The notes: generated by a model from the sequence alone, not told the origin. A stretch of DNA of 64,000 nucleotides from Ramlibacter monticola (GCF_016722785.1 NZ_JAEQNE010000001.1:1364001-1428000), one strand, 5' to 3'. Shown: positions 1 to 8,971, counted from the stretch's first letter. Numbers and translations are program-made.

Positions 1-1
1 C

Positions 2-322
2 CTCGGTGCCTGGCTGGTCGTCTCTCCCTGGGTGCTCGGGTACCAGAACGTCGTCGTGGCCATGGTCAGCACCATGGCGATCGGCGCCCTCCTGATCGCC
101 TCCAGCCTGGAGGCCATGCAGGTGCCGCAGGCCTGGGAGGAATGGCTGGACGCCGGCCTGGGCGCCCTGCTGATGATGACCCCGGCGCTGCTCGGCTTCG
201 ACGCCGTGGCCCCCGCGCTGCAGAACGCCCTGGTGACGGGCGGCCTGGTGACGGCGCTGGCGATCTGGGTGCTGGTCACCGACGACGAATTCGCCGCCTC
301 CTGGGAACGGATCCAGAGCTGA
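2..322 (+). CDS. SPW-repeat membrane protein, 5' end cut by window edge
   Basis: The reading frame is already open at base 2 and gives 106 residues to the stop. It begins with a LGAWLVVSPWVLGY segment, which carries the Ser-Pro-Trp signature of the SPW repeat family. A second, degenerate copy (GLGALLMMTPALLGF) lies about 40 residues later, each copy being a hydrophobic helix pair. The family consists of small inner-membrane proteins of unknown function. The start codon lies upstream of the window; a GTG at 32 is internal to the first repeat and is unlikely to be the start. The stop is 3 bases from the convergent murB stop. Confidence 0.7.
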   Translation, partial: LGAWLVVSPWVLGYQNVVVAMVSTMAIGALLIASSLEAMQVPQAWEEWLDAGLGALLMMTPALLGFDAVAPALQNALVTGGLVTALAIWVLVTDDEFAASWERIQS

Positions 323-325
323 GCG

Positions 326-1366
326 CTACACGACCACGGGTTCCGGCTCCAGCCGGATCCCAAAGCGCTCGTACACGCTGGTCTGGATCGCCCGCGCCAG
401 CGTGACCACCTCCCCGCCCGTGGCGCCGCCGCGGTTGACCAGCACGAGCGCCTGCTTCTCGTACACGCCCGCCTGCCCCACCGACTTGCCCTTCCAGCCG
501 CAGGCATCGATGAGCCAGCCGGCGGCCAGCTTGACCGTGCCGTCGGGCATGGGGTAGTGCACGATGTTGGGGTCGCGGGCGATGATGTCCTGGCACTGCT
601 CCTGGGTGACCGTGGGGTTCTTGAAGAAGCTCCCCGCATTGCCGATCACCCGCGGATCCGGCAGCTTGGCGCTGCGGATGGCGCAGACCCAGTCGTAGAT
701 CTGGCGCGCGGAGGGCGTCTGCACGCCGCTTTCCGCGAGCTTGCGCTGCAGGTCCACGTAGCCCAGCACGGGCTTCCAGGGCTTGGGCAGGCGCACCCGC
801 ACGCGCAGGATCAGGGCCCGGCCGGCCAGCCCGAAGTCGCTGTCGCGGGCCGGCGAATGCTTGAACACCGAGTCGCGGTAGCCGAAGGCGCACTGGGTGG
901 CGTCCAGCGTGAATTCGCGCCCGGTCATGAGGTCGACGGCGTCGAGCGACTCGAAACGGTCCTGCAGCTCGATGCCGTAGGCGCCGATGTTCTGCACCGG
1001 CGCGGCCCCCACGGTGCCGGGGATCAGCGCCAGGTTTTCCAGCCCGCCGAAGCCCTGGTCCAGCGTCCAGGTCACGGCGTCGTGCCAGTTCTCGCCGGCG
1101 CCGAACTCGATCACGGTGGACCGGGGCCCGTCCTCCAGCACGCGCCGGCCGGTCACTTCCACCTTCAGCACCAGCGCCTTCACGTCGCCGGTCAGCACGA
1201 TGTTGCTGCCGCCGCCCAGGATGAATTTCGGCTCGTCGCGGTAGTCCGGATGAGCCAGCACGGCGTGCACGTCGGCCGCGCCGCGGACCCGCAGGAGCGT
1301 GCGCGCCTTCGCGACGATCCCGAAGGTGTTGTAGGGCTGCAGCGCTGCGTTCGACTCGACGATCAT
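326..1366 (-). CDS. murB: UDP-N-acetylenolpyruvoylglucosamine reductase
   Basis: MurB (346 aa) reduces UDP-GlcNAc-enolpyruvate to UDP-N-acetylmuramate with NADPH and FAD in the cytoplasm, the second committed step of peptidoglycan precursor synthesis. The N-terminal half holds the FAD-binding fold (LGGGSNIVLT near residue 50 and the GTVGAAPVQNIGAYG stretch near 117). The YRDSVFK motif and the C-terminal GNAGSFFKNP motif, with the catalytic serine, are intact. The length matches type I MurB of E. coli. The start ATG at 1366 diverges from yajQ, 50 bp away. Nothing looks unusual. Confidence 0.95.
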   Translation of the reverse strand: MIVESNAALQPYNTFGIVAKARTLLRVRGAADVHAVLAHPDYRDEPKFILGGGSNIVLTGDVKALVLKVEVTGRRVLEDGPRSTVIEFGAGENWHDAVTWTLDQGFGGLENLALIPGTVGAAPVQNIGAYGIELQDRFESLDAVDLMTGREFTLDATQCAFGYRDSVFKHSPARDSDFGLAGRALILRVRVRLPKPWKPVLGYVDLQRKLAESGVQTPSARQIYDWVCAIRSAKLPDPRVIGNAGSFFKNPTVTQEQCQDIIARDPNIVHYPMPDGTVKLAAGWLIDACGWKGKSVGQAGVYEKQALVLVNRGGATGGEVVTLARAIQTSVYERFGIRLEPEPVVV

Positions 1367-1416
1367 GGGAGAATTGTGCCCAAACCGACAGGGACAGGGT
1401 GCAGGAGGATCTCGAC

Positions 1417-1902
1417 ATGCCGTCGTTCGATATCAAGTGCGAGCCGAACATGGTGAAGGTGAACAACGCCGTCTCCAATTCCAGCAAGGAAGTCGTCAAC
1501 CGCTTCGACTTCAAGGGCACGGCCGCCGCCATCGACATCAAGGAGAAGGAAATCACGCTCATCGGCGAGAGCGATTTCCAGCTGCAGCAGCTGATGGACG
1601 TGCTGCGGGCGAAGTTCGCCAAGAGCGAGGTGCCCGCCGAGTTCATGGACATCGGCGACGTGCAGAAGATGGGCGGCGACAAGGTGAAGCAGGTGGTCGA
1701 CATCCGCAACGGCATCGGCTCGGAAGACGCCAAGAAGATCCAGAAGCTCATCAAGGACAGCAAGCTGAAGGTGCAGGCCGCCATCCAGGGCGACGTGGTG
1801 CGCGTGACCGGCAAGGACCGCGACGTTCTCCAGCAGGCCATCGCCCTCGTGCGCAAGGAGATGACGCAGCTTCCGTTGTCCTTCGACAATTTCCGCGACT
1901 GA
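1417..1902 (+). CDS. yajQ: YajQ-family nucleotide-binding protein
   Basis: A 161-residue protein starting MPSFDIKCEPN and ending LPLSFDNFRD, both diagnostic of YajQ/UPF0234. The family has two ferredoxin-like alpha/beta folds, binds nucleotides (cyclic di-GMP in Xanthomonas and Pseudomonas homologues) and is cytosolic. An ATG at 1417 with AGGAG about 10 bases upstream is preferred over an in-frame GTG at 1399, which lies before that ribosome-binding site. The next gene starts 3 bases after the stop, so the two are probably co-transcribed. Confidence 0.92.
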   Translation: MPSFDIKCEPNMVKVNNAVSNSSKEVVNRFDFKGTAAAIDIKEKEITLIGESDFQLQQLMDVLRAKFAKSEVPAEFMDIGDVQKMGGDKVKQVVDIRNGIGSEDAKKIQKLIKDSKLKVQAAIQGDVVRVTGKDRDVLQQAIALVRKEMTQLPLSFDNFRD

Positions 1903-1904
1903 GC

Positions 1905-2543
1905 ATGAAGTCTTTCGTTCCCATCTGCCTCGCCCTCGCGGCCGGCGCCGCCGTGGCGCAGTCCGTCGCGCTGCAAGGCATGCTGGGGAACAAGGCCCTG
2001 CTGATCGTCGACGGAGCGCCGCCCCGCAGCGTGGCGCCTGGCGAGAGCCATAAGGGCGTGAAGGTCCTGTCCACGCAGGGCGACCAGGCGGTGGTGGAGA
2101 TCAATGGCCAGCGTCACACCCTGCGCCTGGGCGAAGCGCCCGCGAGCGTGGGCGGCGGCGCGGGCCCCGCGCGCGGCAGCAAGATCGTGCTGACGGCAGG
2201 CTCCGGCGGCCATTTCCTCACCCCCGGAGCCATCAACGGCCGCGCCGTGCAGTTCCTGGTGGACACCGGCGCCACTTCGGTCTCGATGGGCGCCAACGAG
2301 GCCGAGCGGCTCGGCATCGACTACCGCAAGGGGCAGGTCGCCCGCACGCAGACCGCCAACGGCCTGGTCGCCATGTACATCGTGAAGCTCAATTCGGTGC
2401 GGGTCGGCGACGTGGAGGTGTACGACGTCGACGCCTCGGTGCTGCCGGCCAGTTCCGGCCCCATCCTCCTGGGCAACAGCTTCCTCACCCGCTTCCAGAT
2501 GACGCGGTTCAACGACCAGCTCGTCCTCGAACGCAGGTACTGA
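1905..2543 (+). CDS. Periplasmic retropepsin-like aspartyl protease, TIGR02281-type
   Basis: A 212-residue protein with an N-terminal signal peptide (KSFVPICLALAAGAAVAQ, probable cleavage after AVAQ). The C-terminal half is a single-lobe retroviral-type aspartyl protease: FLVDTGATSVSM holds the catalytic DTGA motif near residue 124, and ILLGNSFLTRFQ is the conserved ALLGMSFL-like motif. Proteins of this family are clan AA proteases of unknown substrate and presumably act as dimers. The gene follows yajQ by 2 bases and precedes the MFS gene by 4, suggesting one transcript. Confidence 0.85.
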   Translation: MKSFVPICLALAAGAAVAQSVALQGMLGNKALLIVDGAPPRSVAPGESHKGVKVLSTQGDQAVVEINGQRHTLRLGEAPASVGGGAGPARGSKIVLTAGSGGHFLTPGAINGRAVQFLVDTGATSVSMGANEAERLGIDYRKGQVARTQTANGLVAMYIVKLNSVRVGDVEVYDVDASVLPASSGPILLGNSFLTRFQMTRFNDQLVLERRY

Positions 2544-2547
2544 GTCC

Positions 2548-4158
2548 TTGCCCGACTCCACTCTCTCCGGCACCACGACCCTCTCGCGCCCGCCCGAGAG
2601 CGCGCTCGGCCCGCTGAAGACGCCGGTGTTCCGCATGCTGTGGTTCACCTGGCTGGCGGCCAACACGACGATGTGGATGAACGACGTCGCCTCCGCCTGG
2701 CTGATGACGTCGATCGGGCCCTCGCCGCTGTGGGTGGCGCTGGTGCAGAGTGCGGCGACCCTGCCCGTGTTCCTGCTGGGCCTCCCCAGCGGCGCGCTGG
2801 CGGACACGCTCGACCGCCGGCGCTACTTCATGGCCACCCAGTTCTGGGTCGCGGGCATCGCCACGCTGCTGTGCGCCGTGATCCTGCTGGACCGGCTGAC
2901 GGCGCCCCTGCTGCTCGCCCTGACCTTCGCCAACGGCATCGGGCTGGCGATGCGCTGGCCGGTGTTCGCCGCGATCGTGCCGGAAATCGTCACCCGGCCG
3001 CAGCTCGCGCAGGCACTGGCCCTCAACGGCGTGGCCATGAACGCCTCGCGCATCATCGGCCCGCTGATCGCCGGCGCGCTGCTGGCCAGCGTGGGCGGCG
3101 TCTACGTGTTCGTGCTGAACGCCACGATCTCGATCCTCGCCGCCCTGACCATCATGCGCTGGCGGCGGGTCCACAAGGAAAGCCCGCTGGGGCGCGAGCC
3201 GCTGGTGAGCGCCATGCGCGTGGGCATGCAGTTCGTCTGGCACTCCAGCCGCCTGCGGGCGGTGCTGCTGCGGATCGCCCTGTTCTTCCTGCATTCCACG
3301 GCGCTGATGGCGCTGCTGCCGCTGGTGGCCCGCGCCCTGCCTGGCGGCCGGGCCGGCACCTTCACCGTGCTGCTCGCGTCCATGGGCGCGGGGGCGATCA
3401 TCGCGGCGCTGCTGATGCCGCACATCCGCCGCTGGCTGCCGCTGCAGCGGCGGGTGCTGCTCGGCACCGTGGTGCAGGCGCTCGCCGCCGTGGTCGTGGG
3501 CTTCGCGCCCAACATCTACGTGGCCGTGCCGGCGATGGTGCTGTCGGGCGCCGCCTGGATCACGGTGGCAAATTCGCTGACGGTCGCGGCGCAGATGTCG
3601 CTGCCGGACTGGGTGCGCGCCCGCGGAATGTCGGTCTACCAGATGGCGCTGATGGGGTCCACGGCGGCCGGCGCCGCGCTGTGGGGCCAGGTCGCCACCT
3701 CGAGTTCCATCCAGGTCGCGCTGGCCGTCTCGGCCGCCACCAGCATCGCCACCATGCTGGCGGCGCAGCGGCTCAAGATCGACCGCGGCATCGAGGAGGA
3801 ACTCACGCCCTCGCACGCGCTGCGCGTGCCGGAGATGCTGGAGCCGCCGCGCCCCGGCCGCATCCTGGTCCGCGTGGAATACCGCATCGACCCGGCGCGA
3901 ACCGACGAATTCCTGGCCCTGATGCAGGAAAGCCGCCGCAGCCGACTGCGCCAGGGCGCGCTGGAGTGGCAGCTGCTGCACGACATCTACGAGCCCGGGC
4001 GCTACGTGGAGCAGATCGTCGACCCGTCGTGGACGGAACACCTGCGCCGCTTCGACCGCATCAGCGCGGCGGACGTGGCGCTGCGCGACAGGCGCAACGC
4101 CTGCCACCTCGGGGAGGAGCCGCCGCGCGTCTCGCGCTACCTGATCGAGCAGGAGTGA
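2548..4158 (+). CDS. MFS exporter with C-terminal ABM-like domain
   Basis: A 536-residue protein. Residues about 25-410 form a 12-helix major-facilitator permease of the MFS_3/EntS-like group (LPSGALADTLDRRRYF is the loop 2-3 signature). Residues about 430-536 form a soluble tail (RILVRVEYRIDPARTDEFLALM) resembling antibiotic-biosynthesis-monooxygenase-like dimeric alpha/beta barrels. That combination recurs in this exporter group, where the tail's role is unknown. The likely start is TTG at 2548, because no ATG precedes the conserved N-terminus. It is probably inner-membrane; the substrate cannot be inferred. Confidence 0.8.
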   Translation: MPDSTLSGTTTLSRPPESALGPLKTPVFRMLWFTWLAANTTMWMNDVASAWLMTSIGPSPLWVALVQSAATLPVFLLGLPSGALADTLDRRRYFMATQFWVAGIATLLCAVILLDRLTAPLLLALTFANGIGLAMRWPVFAAIVPEIVTRPQLAQALALNGVAMNASRIIGPLIAGALLASVGGVYVFVLNATISILAALTIMRWRRVHKESPLGREPLVSAMRVGMQFVWHSSRLRAVLLRIALFFLHSTALMALLPLVARALPGGRAGTFTVLLASMGAGAIIAALLMPHIRRWLPLQRRVLLGTVVQALAAVVVGFAPNIYVAVPAMVLSGAAWITVANSLTVAAQMSLPDWVRARGMSVYQMALMGSTAAGAALWGQVATSSSIQVALAVSAATSIATMLAAQRLKIDRGIEEELTPSHALRVPEMLEPPRPGRILVRVEYRIDPARTDEFLALMQESRRSRLRQGALEWQLLHDIYEPGRYVEQIVDPSWTEHLRRFDRISAADVALRDRRNACHLGEEPPRVSRYLIEQE

Positions 4159-4232
4159 GCGCCAATCCAGGCGAACTCGCCTGACCAGCCCGCCCCGGCG
4201 CCGGCCGAACCGCGGGGGCAACGGCAGGAGTC

Positions 4233-4925
4233 CTAGTGCTTGTGATGGTGGTGGTGGTGATGGTGCGGGGGGTGCGGAGCATGGTGCGCCGCGGGCGCAT
4301 CCTTCTTCGCCCCCAGCCGCGTTTCCCGGCCCTGCAGCAGGCGCTGGATGTTGGCGCGATGGCGCCAGGCGAGCAGCAGCGCCATCACGAACAGCGCCAT
4401 CGCCACCGGCCCTTCGGCATACCACGGGCCGCCGGCCACCAGCAGGTAGAAGGTCGGCGCGAACACCCCGGCGATCAGCGAGGACAGCGAGGAGTAGCGG
4501 AAGAAGGCGGCGATGATGATCCAGGTGAGGCCCGTCGCCACGCCGAGCAGCCAGTGGATGCCGAACACCACGCCGATGAAGGTGGCCACGCCCTTGCCGC
4601 CCTGGAAGCGGAAGAACACCGGGTAGAGGTGGCCCAGGAAGGCCGCCAGGCCCGCCAGGGCCATGGTGGTGTCGCCCATCCCGTAGTCGCGCCCGTACAG
4701 CTTCACCAGCAGCACCGGCGCGAAACCCTTCAGGGCGTCGAACAGCAGCGTGAGGATGGCCGCGGCCTTGCTGCCGGAACGCAGCACGTTGGTGGCGCCC
4801 GGGTTCTTGCTCCCGAAGGTGCGCGGATCCGACAGCCCCATCGCCCGGCTGACGATCACGGCGAAGGAAAGCGAGCCGAGGAGATAGGAAGCCAGGACGG
4901 CGAGGAGGGGGGCGAGGTTCTGCAC
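4233..4925 (-). CDS. plsY: Glycerol-3-phosphate acyltransferase PlsY with polyhistidine tail
   Basis: PlsY transfers an acyl group from acyl-phosphate to glycerol-3-phosphate, making lysophosphatidate in the inner membrane. The protein (230 aa) shows the conserved loops SxNPGATNVLR (residues about 40-50) and GHLYPVFFRFQGGKGVATFIG, along with five or more hydrophobic helices. After the last helix comes an unusual cytoplasmic tail ending in a run of eight histidines plus nearby His residues, beyond the usual length of about 200. That tail is probably a metal-binding accretion not needed for catalysis. It is divergent from the window's next gene in no obvious operon. Confidence 0.93.
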   Translation of the reverse strand: MQNLAPLLAVLASYLLGSLSFAVIVSRAMGLSDPRTFGSKNPGATNVLRSGSKAAAILTLLFDALKGFAPVLLVKLYGRDYGMGDTTMALAGLAAFLGHLYPVFFRFQGGKGVATFIGVVFGIHWLLGVATGLTWIIIAAFFRYSSLSSLIAGVFAPTFYLLVAGGPWYAEGPVAMALFVMALLLAWRHRANIQRLLQGRETRLGAKKDAPAAHHAPHPPHHHHHHHHKH

Positions 4926-5007
4926 GGCGGCTATTGTGCATCCACTTGTCCGGGCCGCCCCCGGCGGCGCAGGTCCGTCCAGGAAGCCGGCCGCGAGCCG
5001 GAGGGAC

Positions 5008-5499
5008 CTATTCCTCCAGCGCGCAGTTCACCGGCTTGGCACCGAGCAGCCTGACGACCTCCTGCGGGACGATGCCCACCAGGTAGCCGCGCCGTCCGCC
5101 ATTGAGCACGATCCGCGGCAGCGCGAGGATGCTCTCCTCCACGTACACCGGCATCGCCTTGCGCGTGCCGAAGGGCGAGGTCCCGCCGACCAGGTAGCCG
5201 CTGTGGCGGTTGGCCACCTCGGGCTTGCAGGGCGCCACCGACTTGGCGCCGATCTGGCGCGCCAGGTTCTTGGTGGACACCGTGCGGTTGCCGTGCATCA
5301 GCACCACCAGCGGCCGCGCCTTCTCGTCCTCCATGACCAGCGTCTTCACCACCGTGAACGGGTCGAAGCCGAGCACCTCGGCGCTGTGCTGCGCGCCGCC
5401 GTGCTCGACGTACTCGTAGGGATGCTCGGTGAAGGCGACGCGGTTCGCCTTCAGGAAGGCGGTGGCGGGAGTCTCGCTGACGTGTTCCTTGCGGGCCAT
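5008..5499 (-). CDS. ybaK: Cys-tRNA(Pro) deacylase, YbaK/EbsC family
   Basis: A 163-residue YbaK-type trans-editing protein that hydrolyses cysteinyl-tRNA(Pro) (mischarged by ProRS). It has the family's HPYEYVEH start, the conserved catalytic Lys region (VVKTLVME), and the NRHSGYLVGGTSPFGTRK block that contains the substrate-binding GTSPFG motif. The start is placed at ATG 5499 (MARKEHVSE), since the open frame upstream has no family similarity and overlaps the aldo/keto reductase. The gap to that upstream gene is 7 bases, so co-transcription is likely. Confidence 0.9.
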   Translation of the reverse strand: MARKEHVSETPATAFLKANRVAFTEHPYEYVEHGGAQHSAEVLGFDPFTVVKTLVMEDEKARPLVVLMHGNRTVSTKNLARQIGAKSVAPCKPEVANRHSGYLVGGTSPFGTRKAMPVYVEESILALPRIVLNGGRRGYLVGIVPQEVVRLLGAKPVNCALEE

Positions 5500-5506
5500 G
5501 CCGGAA

Positions 5507-6562
5507 TTATTGCGCCGGGTCGCGCAGCTCCCGGCGGATCCCGTCGATCGCCGCCAGCAGTTCCGGCGCCAGCGGGGTGCCCCAGGCGTCCACGTTCTCA
5601 TCGAGCTGCGCCAGCGAGGTCACGCCGATGATCGTGCTGGCCACGCGCCAGTTGCCGTAGCACCAGGCCAGGGCCATGCGCGTGGGCGTCAGGCCGTGCT
5701 CGCGCGCCAGGGCGTTGTAGCGGCGCGCGGCGGCCAGCGCCTCCGGCCGGCCCCAGCGCTGCGTGCGCATCCGCTCGAATTTCGCGAGCCGCCCCTGCGG
5801 CGCGCCTGCGCCGGTGCCGGCTTCGTCGTACTTGCCCGTCAGCGCGCCGAAGGCCAGCGGCGAATACGCCAGCAGCGAGACGCCCAGTCGGTGCATCGTC
5901 TCGTCGAGGCCGTTGTCGACCGCGCGGCTCGTGAGGCAATAGGGGTTCTGCACGGACGCGATGCGCGGCAGGTCGAACCGCTCGGCGAGCCGCACGAATT
6001 CGTGCACCCCGTAAGGCGTTTCGTTCGACAGGCCGACATGGCGCACCTTGCCTTCTCGCACCAGCCGGTTCAGCGTCTCCAGCTGTTCGGCGATCGAGGT
6101 GCGGCTGGTCTCCCGCTTCGGGTCGTAGTAGAGCTCGCCGAACGCCGGCACGTGGCGCTCGGGCCAGTGGATCTGGTACAGGTCGATCGTGTCGGTCCTC
6201 AGCCGGCGCAGGGACGCTTCGCAGGAGGCGAGGATGTCGTCCGCCGCCAGCCCCTGCCCTTCGCGCACCCAGGGCATGCCGCGCGAGGGGCCCGCCACCT
6301 TGGTGGCCAGCACGATCTTCGCGCGCGCACCGGGGCGCGCCGCCAGCCAGTTGCCGATGAAGGTCTCGGTGGTGGAGTAGGTTTCGCGCCGCGGCGGCAC
6401 CGGGTACATCTCCGCCGTGTCAAGGAAGTTGATCCCGCGCTCCAGCGCGCGGTCGAGGATCGCATGCGTGTCGCGCTCCGTGACCTGCTCGCCGAAGGTC
6501 ATGGTGCCGAGGCAGATGGGCGAGACCTCCAGGTCGCTCTGGCCAAGCTGGACGGTTTGCAT
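5507..6562 (-). CDS. Aldo/keto reductase, Tas-like
   Basis: A 351-residue NADP(H)-dependent aldo/keto reductase with the (beta/alpha)8 fold. The start MQTVQLGQSDLEVSPICLGTM is typical, with the catalytic DTAEMY (Asp, Tyr) near residue 50, a conserved Lys in LATKVAG and His in YQIHWPER. The length and the WxxxxR-type loop resemble E. coli Tas. The physiological substrate cannot be predicted. It diverges from the glycosylase gene, with 50 bp between starts, and is followed by ybaK. Confidence 0.88.
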   Translation of the reverse strand: MQTVQLGQSDLEVSPICLGTMTFGEQVTERDTHAILDRALERGINFLDTAEMYPVPPRRETYSTTETFIGNWLAARPGARAKIVLATKVAGPSRGMPWVREGQGLAADDILASCEASLRRLRTDTIDLYQIHWPERHVPAFGELYYDPKRETSRTSIAEQLETLNRLVREGKVRHVGLSNETPYGVHEFVRLAERFDLPRIASVQNPYCLTSRAVDNGLDETMHRLGVSLLAYSPLAFGALTGKYDEAGTGAGAPQGRLAKFERMRTQRWGRPEALAAARRYNALAREHGLTPTRMALAWCYGNWRVASTIIGVTSLAQLDENVDAWGTPLAPELLAAIDGIRRELRDPAQ

Positions 6563-6612
6563 GGTGTTACGTCGTTGTCGTGGAGTGCATCCCGTCGAGC
6601 ATAGTACGAACC

Positions 6613-7350
6613 ATGCCGGAAGGTCCTTCCATCGTGATCCTGAAGGAGCAGGCGGCCCCCTTCGCGGGGCGGACCGTGCGGGCCGTGCAGGGCAACACCA
6701 CCATCGAGAAGGAGCGGCTGGTCGACCAGCGCGTGGAGGCCTTCCGCAGCTGGGGCAAGCATTTCCTGATCGAGCTGCCGGACTTCAGCCTGCGCGTGCA
6801 CTTCATGCTGTTCGGGAGCTACCGCATCAACGAGTCCAAGAGCTGGGCGGTGCCGCGGCTGTCGCTGGCCTTCGACGGGGGCGGCGAGATCAACTTCTAC
6901 GCCTGCTCGGTGCGCTTCATCGAGGAGCCGCTGGACCTGGTATACGACTGGTGGGCCGACGTCATGTCGGAGCACTGGGACCCGAAGCTGGCGCTGCGGC
7001 GCCTGCGCGCGCAGCCCGGCACGCTGGTGTGCGACGCGCTGCTGGACCAGGACCTCTTTGCCGGGGTGGGCAACATCATCAAGAACGAGGTGCTGTTCCG
7101 CATCCGCGTGCACCCGCTGTCCACCGTCGGCGCGCTGCCGGCGAAGAAGCTGCGCGAGCTGGTGGACGAGGCGCGGCGCTACAGCTTCGACTTCTACGAG
7201 TGGAAGAAGCAGTACGAGCTGAAGAAGCACTGGCTGGCGCACACGAAGCGCACCTGCCCGCGCTGCGACATCCCGCTGAAGAAGGCGCACCTGGGGAAGA
7301 CCCACAGGCGCAGCTTCTTCTGCGAGAACTGCCAGATTCTCTACAGTTAG
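6613..7350 (+). CDS. Fpg/Nei-family DNA glycosylase (endonuclease VIII-like)
   Basis: This 245-residue base-excision repair enzyme begins MPEGP, giving the catalytic Pro2 and Glu3 after Met removal, so the start is at 6613 rather than the earlier in-frame ATG at 6580. It contains the helix-two-turn-helix segment (DQDLFAGVGNIIKNEVLF) and a C-terminal zinc finger with CPRC and a distal CENC pair. It removes oxidised bases and nicks the abasic site. Sequence alone does not separate Nei from MutM-like function with certainty. Its stop codon abuts the stop of the convergent gene with no gap. Confidence 0.88.
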   Translation: MPEGPSIVILKEQAAPFAGRTVRAVQGNTTIEKERLVDQRVEAFRSWGKHFLIELPDFSLRVHFMLFGSYRINESKSWAVPRLSLAFDGGGEINFYACSVRFIEEPLDLVYDWWADVMSEHWDPKLALRRLRAQPGTLVCDALLDQDLFAGVGNIIKNEVLFRIRVHPLSTVGALPAKKLRELVDEARRYSFDFYEWKKQYELKKHWLAHTKRTCPRCDIPLKKAHLGKTHRRSFFCENCQILYS

Positions 7351-8961
7351 CTAGGGCGTGGTGCGCTCGCCCACCGGCACCAGCCCGCCCGACCGGTCGT
7401 CGATCCGCACGAGATAACCCGTCTTCGAGGCGAAGCGCTGGCCGTTGCCCAGCGCCAGCCGTGGATACATCCCCGTGGCGGTGCTGCGCTCCATGTTCAC
7501 TTCCAGCCGCTCCACCAGGTAGTCCGGACCGAGGTGGTCCTCGGCTTCCATCATGGCGGTGCGCAGCGCCTTGCAGGCCACGTAGGCGTCGGCCTGGACG
7601 CGCTCGTCGGACAGCGCGAGGCCGTTCGCCTGCAGCCACTGGCGCAGCTGCCCGATGCGGACGGCGCGCCGCTGCGGCAGCTCGAAGGGATAAGCCACCA
7701 GGATGCGGGCCTTCCACGCTTCGGGCAGGGGCAGCTTGTCGTTCTGCGCCAGGGTCGCGGACACGTACACCTGCGCGGCGACGGGCGCCACCGCCGCCAG
7801 GCGCTGCAGGTCGGCCGGCCGCAGCCACAGCATCAGGGTGTCGTCCGGCTGCACCGCCGCCAGGGTCCCCGGCGTGAGCGGGGCCTGCGCCGGGATGCGC
7901 AGCTCGCGCGTCGCGATGCCCTGCTCCGCGAGCGCGCGCCGCAGCGCCTCCGCCGCCGCCTCGGCCGCCGCGTCGTCCTCGCGCAGGACCTGCGTCACGC
8001 GCGCCTCGGCGCGCGGCGCGATGTCGCGCGCCACGAGCCCCGCCTCCAGCAGGGCGCCCTTGCCCAGGTACAGCGGGTAGAAGCCCGCCGGGTCGGTCAC
8101 CGGCGCATCGACGTGCGGAAACAGGCAGGGCACGCCCGAGCGCTCGCAGAAGCCATGCACCGGCTGCCAGTGCCTGCCGATGCCGCCCACCAGCGCGAAC
8201 ACCGGCTGCTCGCCCGCACGCTGCGAGAGCTGCCGCTCCCAGCCGTCCTGCGGCCCCTGCAGCTGCCAGACGTGCAGTTGCCACTTGCGCCCTTCGCGCT
8301 GGCGCATGTCCGCCGCCAGCTTCCTGCGCCCGCGCTCCGGCTGCGGGCCGGCGTTGTGCTCCTCGAAGCAGGCCTGCAGCACGCCCACCATCGCCTCGCC
8401 GCGCTCGGGCGGCACCTCCGGCGCGATCACGGTGGCGAAGTGCAGCACGCCGGCCTCGGCCACGGGCGCCTGCGGCAGCGCGCGCAGCCAGGCCTGCAGC
8501 GCCTTCACTTCGCGGTCGTCCAGGCGGTAGCGCGGCATCAGGAAATCGAGCTTGCGTCCGGACGCGTCCACGCCCTCGCGCAGCGCATGGGCCAGGCTCG
8601 CCTCGGCGTACGCCGGCCGGCCGTCGCCCAGCGCCGAGGGACCCTTGCCGGCCGGCATCGCGGTGAAGAGCGCCGCGCCGGTGACGGGCGGGATGTAGCT
8701 GCGCCCCTCCGCGCCGCCCAGCCCGCTGCGCCGGTGGCAGTTCGCGCAGGCCGCCTCCGCGCCCGTGAGCAGGAGGCCGCCCGCGCGCCCGGCGACCAGC
8801 GGGCTCCCGTCCGCGCGCCGGCCCTCCAGGTAGAGCGCGCGGCCCAGGGCCAGCAGGTCGCCGGGCGCCGACGCGGCGTCGGCGGCGAAGGCCGCCGCCC
8901 CCCAGCTTCCGACCAGGGACAGCAGCAGTGCGCCGAACGCGGCGCGCCAGGATCTGCGCAT
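7351..8961 (-). CDS. Cytochrome c / periplasmic substrate-binding protein fusion
   Basis: A 536-residue exported protein (signal peptide to about residue 27). Residues 30-170 are a c-type cytochrome domain with the haem motif CANCH (C72, C75, H76) and a plausible axial Met142 in FLMPR. Residues about 180-530 look like a type I periplasmic-binding protein of the branched-chain amino-acid receptor class (FATVIAPEVPPERGEAMVGV, then FALVGGIGRHW). It follows the SCO gene by 10 bases and lies in the multicopper-oxidase operon, which hints at periplasmic electron transfer or copper chemistry. The ligand is unknown. Confidence 0.75.
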   Translation of the reverse strand: MRRSWRAAFGALLLSLVGSWGAAAFAADAASAPGDLLALGRALYLEGRRADGSPLVAGRAGGLLLTGAEAACANCHRRSGLGGAEGRSYIPPVTGAALFTAMPAGKGPSALGDGRPAYAEASLAHALREGVDASGRKLDFLMPRYRLDDREVKALQAWLRALPQAPVAEAGVLHFATVIAPEVPPERGEAMVGVLQACFEEHNAGPQPERGRRKLAADMRQREGRKWQLHVWQLQGPQDGWERQLSQRAGEQPVFALVGGIGRHWQPVHGFCERSGVPCLFPHVDAPVTDPAGFYPLYLGKGALLEAGLVARDIAPRAEARVTQVLREDDAAAEAAAEALRRALAEQGIATRELRIPAQAPLTPGTLAAVQPDDTLMLWLRPADLQRLAAVAPVAAQVYVSATLAQNDKLPLPEAWKARILVAYPFELPQRRAVRIGQLRQWLQANGLALSDERVQADAYVACKALRTAMMEAEDHLGPDYLVERLEVNMERSTATGMYPRLALGNGQRFASKTGYLVRIDDRSGGLVPVGERTTP

Positions 8962-8971
8962 GGAAGCTCCT

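Noticed and set aside
276-2807. 843-codon open frame antisense to murB, yajQ and the aspartyl protease gene
   Set aside because: Arg/Gly/Ala/His-rich shadow of real genes in GC-rich DNA; no recognisable domain. Many similar frames elsewhere were dismissed for the same reason.
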